The notes under the pieces are model-generated. The model was not told the origin of the DNA. It saw nothing but the letters and a program-made list of their open reading frames with translations, and did not search any database. Both the position numbers and the translations under genes were made by a program. Shown here piece after piece: positions 1-12,000 of a stretch of 37,769 nt of DNA. Position 1 is the stretch's first letter. Each line of letters opens with the position of its first letter. Source of the DNA: Candidatus Omnitrophota bacterium (GTDB lineage: Bacteria; Omnitrophota; Gorgyraeia; Gygaellales; Profunditerraquicolaceae). Where the stretch lies: positions 1 to 37,769 of the forward strand of contig JAHKAP010000005.1 in the NCBI GenBank assembly GCA_018825985.1. The letters run 5' to 3'.

Positions 1-3000
1 ATCCTTTCCGTATTACTGCTATTAAACCGGAATATTATAAATTTAACCCAGCCGTTAACTATTCTTTCCGTGGCAGGAATAGTAGTTACGGCTATTGTTG
101 TTTTTGGAGGCCTCGAGCTCCCAACCTCCGGGGAAATGACCCGCTCGGGGCTTCCAGAACAACAAATTATTAAAGAAAGGGGTGCAAAATGTTTGAACAA
201 CTTATTGAAAGCGTTAGGGGCAACACCGTTTACGGCACCATTCGCGATGGGGAACAAATCAAAACTTATTTCATTAACCAGGGAACTGGCAGGGTGGTTG
301 AATTCTACCAGCACAAATGGATACGGTTTAGCCGGGTCCTCACCGGTCATGACCGCGATAGCATTATCGCCCGCTACATCGCCGCTAAGAATAGCGGAGT
401 TCCGGCTTACAAGGTCAACTAAATCAGCGGTTAGCAGCCCTGCTGCCGCTGATTTAGCTTCCTCTAGTTCAGCGGTAAACAAAAATTGGATTTTTGGTGT
501 AATTTTAGGATTAACTTTGGCAATAATGTCTAAGGCAGGTTTTGCGCTTGATTTAGCCAAATTACCTTACGATCCTGCTATAAATAAGGCTATAGCTTAT
601 ATCCATAATAATGACATTCCGGATATAAATACTATTATTGACAAATTATCCGGCAGAGTAGATATATCAATAGACAATACTATCCCGGCGATAGGCATAA
701 GTTCGAACGGTCCGGAACATGCTTTGTTAAAGGAAATTTTTGGTAACCCATATATTAAAATCAACTTAAAAGGCATTAAGGAAACAGCCAGAGTCCTGGG
801 AAAAGATCCGCAGGAGAGAGAATTATTGGAGGTGGCTTTATTTAGAGCGGCGATAGCCCATGAAATTAAGCATATTAAAGAAAGCGGAATTTTAAAAAGC
901 GAAAACCGTATAATTTCGGCAGTATATGCTCACCTTGGCGAGTATGAACAGGCATTTAGATATGAAGAAGCGGATATATTCAATGAAAGAAAAGATATAA
1001 TCGAACTTATCCTTAGAAAGTCAGGAATTAACCCCGCCATTGTAGGCCGTATTCATAAAAATCAAAATAGCCTGGGCTATAAGTCATCTTACATGGAATA
1101 CGCCATTATGTCCAGGATCGCGGTTATTCTTGAGACTATCTGGGTTTTAGCTGTGCTTGTTTTCTCGGGTTACGGTATATACCGCTTAGTCAGGCGGTTA
1201 TTATCTGGCAAGAAACACAATAGGTCTATGTACAGATATGATTCAAATTGGAGAGATTTGAATAAAAGAAACCGCAGAAGGCGTTCCTCCAGCCCGGTTT
1301 CCCAGGTTGAGATCAAACAAAAATTAACAGAGATATTAGCCGCGTTAAAGATCGGCCAGGAACCAGTAATTGATATTCTTGACGAGGTGATGTTAAGAGG
1401 CGGGAGAGATTATTATCCGGATGGATTACGTAAAGATAGTGTTGCGTATTTAGAGTGGGTATCGCGGGCAGTGAGTTTTCTTGGCGCGGAAAAAAGATTA
1501 GAATCCGTGTTTAACGCGCTTATCAGATCGCTTTATCCGGAGTTTGACCTGGCAAAGATATCCAGCCAGAATAAATATGCCTGCCCCGCTCATGCCCTGA
1601 TCGGATATATATACCTGGCTCTTAAATTTGTACCCGGTAATATTGCCGCCGTTATCTACTATAATAAAGATAAATATTATCATATTGCCGTGGGCGCAAA
1701 ACTTCAAGAAGGCAAAATTTCCATTTTAGATCTAACTACTTTTGCAAAGGAACGAGTTAAACCGTTTGCATTAGTTGAATTGAGCCAGGCAGACAAAGGC
1801 AATCTTCCTTCTAAATCAATTTTCAACTTAACTTCCGCTAAGAAAATTAACGACGCTGATAAAACGGCCGTTGTTTTATTCCAAGGCCCGGCGGTCGAAG
1901 CAATATTAAAATACCTGGAATTTAATATAGGGTCTGCCTCCAGCCCGATGTCTGATATGGGCTATACGGAATTAAAAGAAGCATTTATATCAGACATTCA
2001 AAGATCTCTGGCTAAATATTTTGGAGTTAGTGAATCAGAAATTTCAATACCGAGGGAGCGCGTAGAAATTAAAAATTTCGGAGACGGTATAGAAGAACGG
2101 ATAGTCTGTCAGGTATTTACAAAGAAAAGGCCTTATTTTGTAAAAACCTCCAGGTTAGGAGACCAAGAGGTTCCCGGCTCAGATGCCTTAAGAGCGCTTC
2201 ATTTGCCCAATCCAAACACTAAATTCATAACAGGTTATGTATACAATTATTATTTATATGAATGGATAGGCAATTTGAACCTGAATGAACTTCCAACCGC
2301 CAATCTTAGCTTTAAGAATTTCAGGTATTCATACGCCTGTGAACTTGGCAGAGCAGCGGCAGCCGCGTTTATGATAGGTTTAGCAGATAGAAGCGCTACC
2401 AATCTCGTAGCCAGTTTCGCGTATGGCGATAGAATTACCACAATTGTTAATATTGATTTAACCGCCTCATTCGCGTATTTACGTAAAGAACCGAAGGATG
2501 CGCTCGAAGAACAAACAGCTTTGCTAAAAGGAGCGATCGCTAAAATAATAGAGAACGGCGGCTCCGGCGAATACGCGCATAAATTTAGAGATGATTTCCT
2601 GGAATGTTTCGAGGAGCAGATTTATGAAACTCGGCGTTTATTAGCTTTTAAAAGAAATGACGTTTTAAAGGCGCTATCAGAAGCAACTAACAAGAAAAAT
2701 ACGGCTGATATTATAAAGCGCATTGAATCTGCCAATGAACAGTTAAAATCGTTAACCCAGAAAATATCTGATGGCGTAGCCTCAAGCCTTACATCCTCCA
2801 GCCCGGTTGTGCGGATTCTCGTGGTAGATGATGAATTTAACCAGAGAGAGATACTTAGAATGATATTTGAAGGTAAAGGCTATGAGGTGGAGGAAGCTAA
2901 AACCGCCGAGGAGGCTCTAAATAGATTACAGGAAACAAGGTTTGATTTAATGACAGTAGATAACCGTATGGGCCAGGGCATGCTCGGTACAGAATTGATC

Positions 3001-6000
3001 GAAAGGGTGGTTGTAATCAATAGCTCCTTGCCGATTATCTTTATCAGTGGCACAGAGCGGGTAATCGAGACCGAATTGGTGAAGAATTGTCCTAAGCCGT
3101 ATAAGATTGAAGGGCTTATTCAAATTACGGTAAGCTTATTGAATGCAGCTAAATCTTCCTCCAGCCCGGCAGGCCGTACCAATGGAGCAGTTAAAGATAT
3201 AGCTTCAGGGTTAAGGTCTTATCACTTTAAAGATAATAAAGGGGAAGAATATAAGCTAATTACCGCTGATTGGCCATTGTCAGAAGAAGATATAAGTTTG
3301 GAATTATTTATTCTGGGAGAAAGAGAGCAAGAAATAAACAACGCCATAGGGAAATTGACCCTGAGCCTGCAGCGTAATCTTATCGGCATAGGCGATGTTA
3401 ATATTTACGAACATAGAGGAGAAGGGTTATTTACTCTTATTTTAGAGAGGCTGAAAGAACTGGCGTTGGTGGGCACAGAATTGAAGCTTTACGAGGTAAG
3501 ACACCCCAAGACATTAATCGTAATCAACGGGCTCCTTCCTGACGAATATATAGTTAAGTTGGATGGTTTCTTATTGGAGTTAGTCCGGGAAAATCCGGCA
3601 ATAGAGCTCCCCTTTAGCATCGTAGATGAGCTTCATAACAACATATCGCAGGCTATAGCGTTTGGAGTAATGATTGATACGGAGGAATTACAGCAGGACG
3701 CGCCCCTTATCCGGGCACTATATAAATCCGGATGGGATAAAATTAGGCTTGCCACTGAACGGAGCAAGAACTATCTTGGACGCGAAGGTAACATCGTGGT
3801 GATTAAGGCGGTTAAGTCCTCCAGCCCGGTTAAACTTGGCGCAGCAGTGAACACAAGATTGGATATTTCCTCTAGCGCCGTTTTAAGCGTAATTACCTCC
3901 GCCGAGCCGCAGGGATCTTTTGTGGGCTATGTGTTACCGAAAGGCAGAAAGGCGCTCACAGATTTAATCCTTAAAATGGACGGGTCCCTTGCTCGGCTTG
4001 CCGAGATCGAAGGTATAACTTATCCTCTAAATGAGATTAATACCAAGCTATCAGCTTTATTAAATACCTGGAAAACAATAAATACAATTGCCGAAGATAA
4101 AGATATAGGCGAAGCCTATTTGATAGCCAAGGGACAACTGGAAGAATTAGGATTCAAGGATTTGATTTCAGACGTTTGTACTAAAGATACCAAACTGGAA
4201 ATCATTGCTCGGATCAGAGAAGAGATTAATATATTACGCCAAGAAAAGGGAAAGTTAGAGAATGAGGTTAAGCGGTTCAAGATAGAAGAGCCGATTAACT
4301 CGCAAGAATTGCTTACCTACAACGTCTTCCGCGGTTATTCCAAATGGCTAAAAGGGTATGTTGCTTATTACCACCAGATGCCTTCTCAGCAGGAGCGCAG
4401 AAGAGAAGTACTCAATATGATATCCGAATATTTACAGGAAGAGATATTATCTTACCAGGGCCTTGATGTCCATGGAATTCATAATCTTGATTTTTCTGAA
4501 GAAGAGGCAAAATCTTTGGCAGGAGAGATTCTCACGGACAAAGCCTATGTTGGATTACTGGAATCTTTAGGAATTATAATTGATAATTCCAGAGAAGAAT
4601 TACGCCTGATCATAGAAGGAGTTGTATCTTATTTAGGTTTGAAAGTAGCCTTAATAAAATTAGGGCGGATCCAATATCATTATGGCAAGAGCATCCATCC
4701 TGCGAAGATTAGGGAATTAGAGGTCAAGCTGTCAATGTATCGGGATATGCGCTTTGAGTCCCAAGATGAAGACAGTTTTATAAAAGAGACCGCTCGGTTA
4801 GAAAATGAAATAAACAGTTTAAAGAAGGCGAACCGCATCTATATTGAACAAGCTCGGAAGGGGGAAATTTTCGAACAATCTTACCGGGCCGCCAATAAGA
4901 TAATATGGGAATTATTCCCCGCAGTCCGCGTTATTTCCGGTAAATCATTCAGACTTTCGTTTGCAAACGCAGGCCTGATTATCTTGGGGGTTTCTTTAGC
5001 GTCTTTTGGGATATTCACTGCCATTGCAAACGCTTCGGATTTAACCACACATAATAACTATTCCGTTAATCCGGGGGATACTCTATGGAAGATTTGGGAT
5101 ATGGATAAAAACATTCCCTGGAGTGATTTCAGGGAGATTGTCAAGACGGCAAACAGCCTGGATGATGATTATACTATATATGCCGGTAAGGCAATAAAAT
5201 TACCTAATGATACTCAATATTTCCCTGAAGACGAGAATGGTATTTCTAAAAAAACAGCCGGTTATGAATATCAAAGACTAATTTCCCGCATCTTAGCCTC
5301 TGGCAATGGTAAAAACATGCCCGAAGGCCGCATAAATGCTGGTTTAGCCCAAGCCTTTGCCGATAGATTAAATGCGGTTTACTATGAGGTTCCCGCAGGG
5401 ATTAAAGGAAACGACTATTTTAATAGAATCGTAGAAGACATCCGCAGCAGATATCACGATGCCGTAATAATAGAGGTCCACGCAAATTCTCACCCCGGAG
5501 TAATATTATTTTCCCGAGATGCCAAGGGGAAATTAACGGTAATGAAAGTTGAATCCCAGAAGGTTAAAAAAGTTAATTATAAAGGCGAAGGTATTATTTC
5601 GCATATCTTAGACCATCCCAACATTGCCTTGTTGGAATTTGACCAGGCTAAAGGAATATTAAATTTGACTCCGGAAAGATTTGAAGATTTAATGGCCCAG
5701 GCAGAAAAATTGGCCCGGGTCTATGCCGGAGATTCAAAAGATAGGCAGATAATTATTGTTCCCGGACACGGAGGGGTTAACTATAAGACATCTTATTATA
5801 TAAATGAAAAAGGAGAGAAATCCACCGGTCCAGAAGTTAAATTGGCCGCTAAACAAATAGCAGCTTTAAAGGCCAACGTACGGACGCCGCCAGTTCTTAA
5901 AATAGAACCAGCTTCTAAATACACAAAACAAGTTTCCCGGTTAGAAAAGCAAGTTATGCCGGGCACAGAGGCGCAACTCCAGGCCGACGCCGCCGTAGAG

Positions 6001-9000
6001 AAATATATAAAAGCTGAAACCGAGCGCATGGCCCAAGAAGAAGCTGCCCGCCAGGCCGCAGAGGAAAAGGCGAAACTTGAAGCAAGGCGCATAGCCGCTG
6101 AAAAGGAAGCTCGTCGTCTGGCAAAAGCTTCGAAGAAAGCCGAGGAGGTTCTTGCACAGCCACTGGTTGTCAGAAAGAAGATTGAACCTGCGCAACCGCA
6201 GAAAAAAGAAACTACGGAAGAAGCGCTAAGGCGCGTTTTTAAGGGCCAGAAGCCGGTAGCCAAAGAAAGATTACAGGTTGAGGTGCCGAAGGTAGTAGAG
6301 AAAAAGGCCGCAGAAGAAACAGTTATTCCTCAAACGGCAGCCATAAAGCCCGTTTCTGAACAAAAGCCAGCCAAGCCTGTTGAAGTTGTCCAGGCAGAGG
6401 CCGTTAAGCAGAAAACGCAAGAACAGATTGACCGCGCAAGAGAAGCAGAAATCAGGAGCCGGCCGGACCCGTTTGCTGTACCTGAGAAGTATAAGAGGCC
6501 GGCGGCAGAAGAATATGTTGTGAAGAAAGGGGATAACTTCTGGAAGATATGGAAGAAAGAAGGCTATTCTGCGCGTTTTGTATGGAGCGAGTTTAAGAGT
6601 TTGATTGAAAAGAGTAATCCATCCATTGTAAATATTAACAAGATTTATCCCGGCCAGAAAATATTGCTGCTACCTATATCAGGCCAGAGCGATAAAGAGA
6701 AAAATCAGATTCCTCCCGCCCAAAAGATAGACAAACAAGAAAAAACAGGGAATAAGGCGTATAGGAAAGCGGATATCGTTCCTGATCTTCAAGTAAATAA
6801 GGCGACAATACAGGCCAAAGAAGATAAATCCAAGAAACCCGTTGAGCTTAATCCTCTTGCCGGACCAGCTCCCCCGGTAATTACTCATTCTCTTCAGAAA
6901 GAAAAAGACGATATAAAGCCTGCCTTCTCCGTTCCTACTGCTTTAAGGAATTTTTTCGGATTATTAACTAACTTTTTACATAACGCAAAGTTAGATTTAT
7001 CTAAAAGCAATGATTTTGCAAAGAAAATTACTGAGGCCAAGGAACAATCTGATCCTAAGGAGATCAAACTTAGGAAGCAATTAGATATTCAGGCTAACCT
7101 TATGGCTTTAAGAGAAATATATCGTCAGATCCAGAAGGCCAATGTTGAGTCTAAGGATTGGCTGGAAGAGAAGAAATTAACCGGCGAAAACGCTAAATCC
7201 TATGCCAGCCGCGAAGACGAGAAAACAGCCTATCTGCTCTCATATTTATTAAGCAAGCGCGTTGAACAGGATAAATTACTCGAACAAATGAGAGCTATGG
7301 TAAAGCATAACCCTGATCCGGATATTCTTTCTGTGATTGTGGATTGGGCAAAGAAAGACCGGGATAGCAAAGAAATTTACCTCAGGGAATCAGAGAGCAA
7401 TTTCGCGGCCCTGGAAAGGACTTTAGGGCTGGAAAAACAAAAAGCCCTGCCATTGCAGGAAGAAATCAGGTCATTGACTAATAATATTAAGTATCAGAGA
7501 GCTAAGGTTGAGGATGCCCGGGAAGACTGGAAAGAAGCGGAAGAGTATTTAACCAAAATCGGCGCTTTCCGGGATGATGACTTCACTAGAAAAACCCTGA
7601 ATATGAAGTTAATGCCTTTTGGCTATATAGCTGATGTTATGAGATTTAAAGAATTAATGGAAAAAGAATTAAGAAAAGCCGACAGGTTTAATACTCTGAC
7701 TAAAGAAGATGTTCCTTTAAGATTACGGATCAACGAATTTATGCAGGCCGTGGTTTATCATCATTTGTTATGGTTGGAGAAGGAGAGCGGTAAAGATGTA
7801 AAACAGGCGATGGAGAAGAATCAGCAGTTATTGGAGGAATTCGTCAAGTCAGGGCTTCCTGAAATGCCTAAGACAGAAGAGAAGCTGCCCAGATTAAAAA
7901 TAGGGACATTAGTAGAGGAATTAATCCGGGATTTGAATAATAATATTTCTTTCCAGAAGATCCAGCAGAGATTTAAGGATATATTATCTGATCTCAAATC
8001 ATTCACCACCCAGGAGGATAATTTAGACAAGGTACTAGAAATTATCGCTAATCCCAGAAAGGCATCGGAATCCACTAAGCCCTCAGACGCCCAGGAATTA
8101 AATGCAAGTGTTGATATGCCCGGGTCAGGAGCTGATTTAGCGACAGAACAAAACAGGGCTATTAAGCTTGAGCAAGTTATCGGACTGGGCATAGAACAAA
8201 CTAAGAAACACGGCGGGAAGATAGATGTCCTGAAGAGAAAATTAGAGATTGCCCAGGCAGCTAAAGAACTCGGTTGGAAAGATATATTACCCAATCTTTT
8301 GATTGATATTACTTCGCGCTTTAACCAGCTCGGACATGACGCGACATCACTTTCTTTTAAACCGATATTCTTAATTGACCTGGCAAAGATAAAGTCATCC
8401 GATTTTAACCAGAAAGCTATTGATGAATTGGAGAATCAGGTAAAGATCGCCATAGAGTATTCGACCCGCGCAGAGCTGGTAAAAGCCTACATATCCTTAT
8501 ATAAGACGGAAAAAGAAGAGGCCGCTTATAATAAGTTGATAGGAATTTTAAACACAATTTCCGAAGTAGTTAAAAACAGGGTTAATGAAGGCAGTGCCGT
8601 GGATACGGATTACATTATAATCGAGAAGATGACCGAACAGCTAAAAGCGGCATTAGCGGATTCCCGGAGAATAAATAAGTCCGCCCAGGAGAAAATAAAG
8701 TTTATGACCGGAGATAATAGCAAAGATAATTTTATAACCGGAATCAATTCCCTGGAAGAAATGGACAAAGTTATCAGCTCCATAAGGATTGAAGAATTTA
8801 ACTTGAATTTAATTGCCAGCAACCTGGCTTTAGAGAAACAAAACATAACGACCATTATTAAGAAGTCGGAATTCCTGCCCTGGGTTACTGCCGGAGCGGA
8901 TATCCCCATATTAAGCTCTAATGGTAACAATACCCTTACTTTCGGCTGGGGTATTAATATATACCTATGGAATCCTGAAGGGCTGAATAAGTACCGGACC

Positions 9001-12000
9001 GAAAAATCCGAATTAAGGATTCAACAGGAACAGAGCCGGCAGCTGCGTATGGATTTAGCCCAGGCCCAGAAAGACAAGGAGGGAGAATTAAAGGAAGCCA
9101 GGGAGGTTTTATTTGAGAATGGCCTGGTAGGCAAGAATATAAAAGAAAGCGCCGAATTGTTGAGTGTGAAGATAAATGACTATGCGTATTATTTAGCTTC
9201 GATAAGGGACATAGCCGATGAATTCAATAAGCTAAAGAAATCTATCCTGGTTATGGAGAATAACAGAGAAACAAAATATCTGAATGCCAAAATTGCTTTA
9301 GCTGAATTAGGCAAGGTGACTGCCGCAGATGATGCGTTGTTTAATTCTAAGCATGAATCAGTCACATCGTTGGATAGCCTGGCTAAGGCTATTGAGAAGA
9401 TTATTGAGCGTTCCGGTAAAGTTAAAAATGCCGATGAAGTTATGAATAAGGCAGAATCAACCAGTGAATCCAAAAGCAGCAGTTGGAAGGCCAATCTTAT
9501 TATCGGCCAGGATTTCGTGAATAACCTGGATATAAACGCGTTTACGGATTTAGTCAGCTTAAAGATAACTTATACAGAAAAAGGCCTGGAAAAGAAACAG
9601 GCAGAGATAATCTTGGCCAGGGGTAAGGACGATAAACAGATTGCGATTAATAATCTCCTGGAAGAAATCATGCAGGGCTTTATTACCCTTCAGGTGGTTG
9701 AGGATGTTTATAGCGCTAAAAAACGGGTAGCTGAAGGATTAAGGGAAAAGCGCGATTTCATCAAGAGCCAGTTTAATAAAGGTTTTGAATTAGAATCCAA
9801 ATATAGAGAATCAGAGAGGGACCTGGCTGCTGCTGAAATAGATTTAAGCGATAGCCGGCAACAAATTGAATCTATCAGCACCTATATTAACCGCCTCTTA
9901 GAGCAGAATTACAGCTTGCCTATTACCATCGGTAAGGAATACTCACGGGAAGAGATTATGAAGGAATTCAGCAGGGCTAATTCTTCCTGGCTTTTAGGTT
10001 TTGATTTTGCTCCTTTTGTCGGTTCCATAGAAAAGAAGGTAAAAATTGAGGATATTGAAGTAAAGATAACACAAAGAGGCAAAAGAGAAATAAGCGTGCG
10101 GTTAGCTCCGAATGTTATCAGCCTGGGGATAGAGTTTTTCAGGTTGTTCTATCAGTTGTTCAGGAATCCCAAAGTAGATTTGCTGGATGTGGTTAAGTCT
10201 AAAGAAATATACCTGAATAGCAAAGCTGATTTAGAGGAATTTTTGCGCAATGCCGAGATGGATAGGGTCAGTTTAAAAAGCGAGATCAAACTTAATGCCA
10301 AAGACTTAGAATTAGCTGAATGGATATTAGAGCAACGCAGGAAAGAATGGGATGCCGCGAGTTTTGAAAGAAAAATGGGTGCTCAGGATTCCGGGGTAGA
10401 GTCTCTGGATAAAGAGATTGAATACTGGAGGCAGAAAGAAATCACTGCCTGGAAGAGGTTGATTTATGTGCTGAAAGAGATAGGGGGATTAAAATATGGC
10501 TTAGATAAAGAAGAAGCCAAAGATATCCAGGGCTCGCCTAAAGAAACAATATCCCTGACCCCGGATTTATTAACCAGGGTAATTGATTCGCATTACAGCA
10601 TAAAGAGGGCAGAGAGTTTAATCAAAAATAAAGAAGAAAAGCTGGATATAGCCAAAAAAGCATTTACCCAGATATTAAAGGAAGACCCGGCTTATGCGGT
10701 AAAGTGGCTGGACCATAAGGGGATAACTATCCAGGTCGGCTTAGCCAAGAGAATAGATATCATAAGCCGCGCTGCCAGAATTAAAGAGGCTGAGAGCGAT
10801 TTATTGAAGGCTAGATATGGTTTAGGGGTAGCCAGGATGAAGATCAACCTGGAGTTGTTCGGAGACCTTGTAGCCTACACAATGCTGGAAAAGGAATTAA
10901 AATTATACAATCGTTTGTATGCGGAAAAGACCGAAGAAATATATAAAAAGGCTAAGGAATTAGCAGAATCATTGAAATATTATAACCGTGAAGATTTAAC
11001 CAGGGCTGAAAAAGAGCAAAAAGATATTGTTTATAGGCTCTTTAGCTTAAAAAGACAGTTAAATACCCTGTCTGAGCGCCTAAAGATCAAGCTTAATTTA
11101 CCTGAGAACGCCGAATTTGACACTAATAGCCTGTTAGACTGCGTAAACGGCAATACGATAATCAGCCCTAAGTTTATCGAAGAAATGAAAAATAAGATTA
11201 AATTAAACGATCCCCGCTTAATTGCTGCCCTTGCAGAGATAGAGAACAAGAAGTTAAATTGGGAATTGGAAGTCAAGAAGAGATGGAGCTTTAATATAGG
11301 AGCGGTGTTAACCGTTGATAAGGATTATTTCTTAGGTTTATTTATAAACTGGGAGCTGGATATATTCGGCAAGAAATCTTTACAGGAGAAAATCAAGAAA
11401 CTGGAATGGGAACAGGCTAAGGCTTTATCAGAAGAAGAGTTAAGAAATATCAGCCATGAAATTGAGCAGATGAAAATTAATTTATTTGGGGCAGCCAAGG
11501 CCATAGAGCCCAGTAGAATAGCTTATCAGAAAGCCGGTAAGGAATTGGAAGATAACATTAATTCATTTAATCTGGGCCTGCTTTCCATGGAAGACTTGCT
11601 AAAAACCATGGATGATTTTAGAGATAGCCAGGCTAAATATTTAGATAATGTAGGTATGTATAAAGCTTCCGAAGAAAGGTTAAAACAATACCTGGAATTG
11701 TACGGAATTGATGTGGAAAAATTAGCCGGGGATAATATTATAGGTCAGACAGAAAAGCCCGTTTTAAATAAAGACGCGAATGTTGACGCTGATAAAGCGG
11801 CCTGGATAGACCCAGCCCATGCTTTCCTGCGTAAATTATTGCGAACAACTATTAAATCCCAGGCTGATTTTCATCAGGAACATAGCCTGGAATATAAGAT
11901 TAAATTGATTAATTCAGAGCTTTGGTTAAGGGATATATTAGTCAAAGGTTTAAACAATCTGGATTCTTTGGATGATAATAAGTTGGTATACATAATTAAC

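Noticed and set aside
5796-6263. 155-aa minus-strand ORF and its two overlapping minus ORFs (5941-6195, 5954-6163)
   Set aside because: Shadow of the Ala/Glu/Lys-rich TolA-like coiled coil; open antisense frames are expected there.
7821-8294. 157-aa minus-strand ORF and the many other minus ORFs in the track
   Set aside because: All antisense to the giant ORF, with Ser/Ile/Leu-rich shadow compositions and no SD or family motifs noted.
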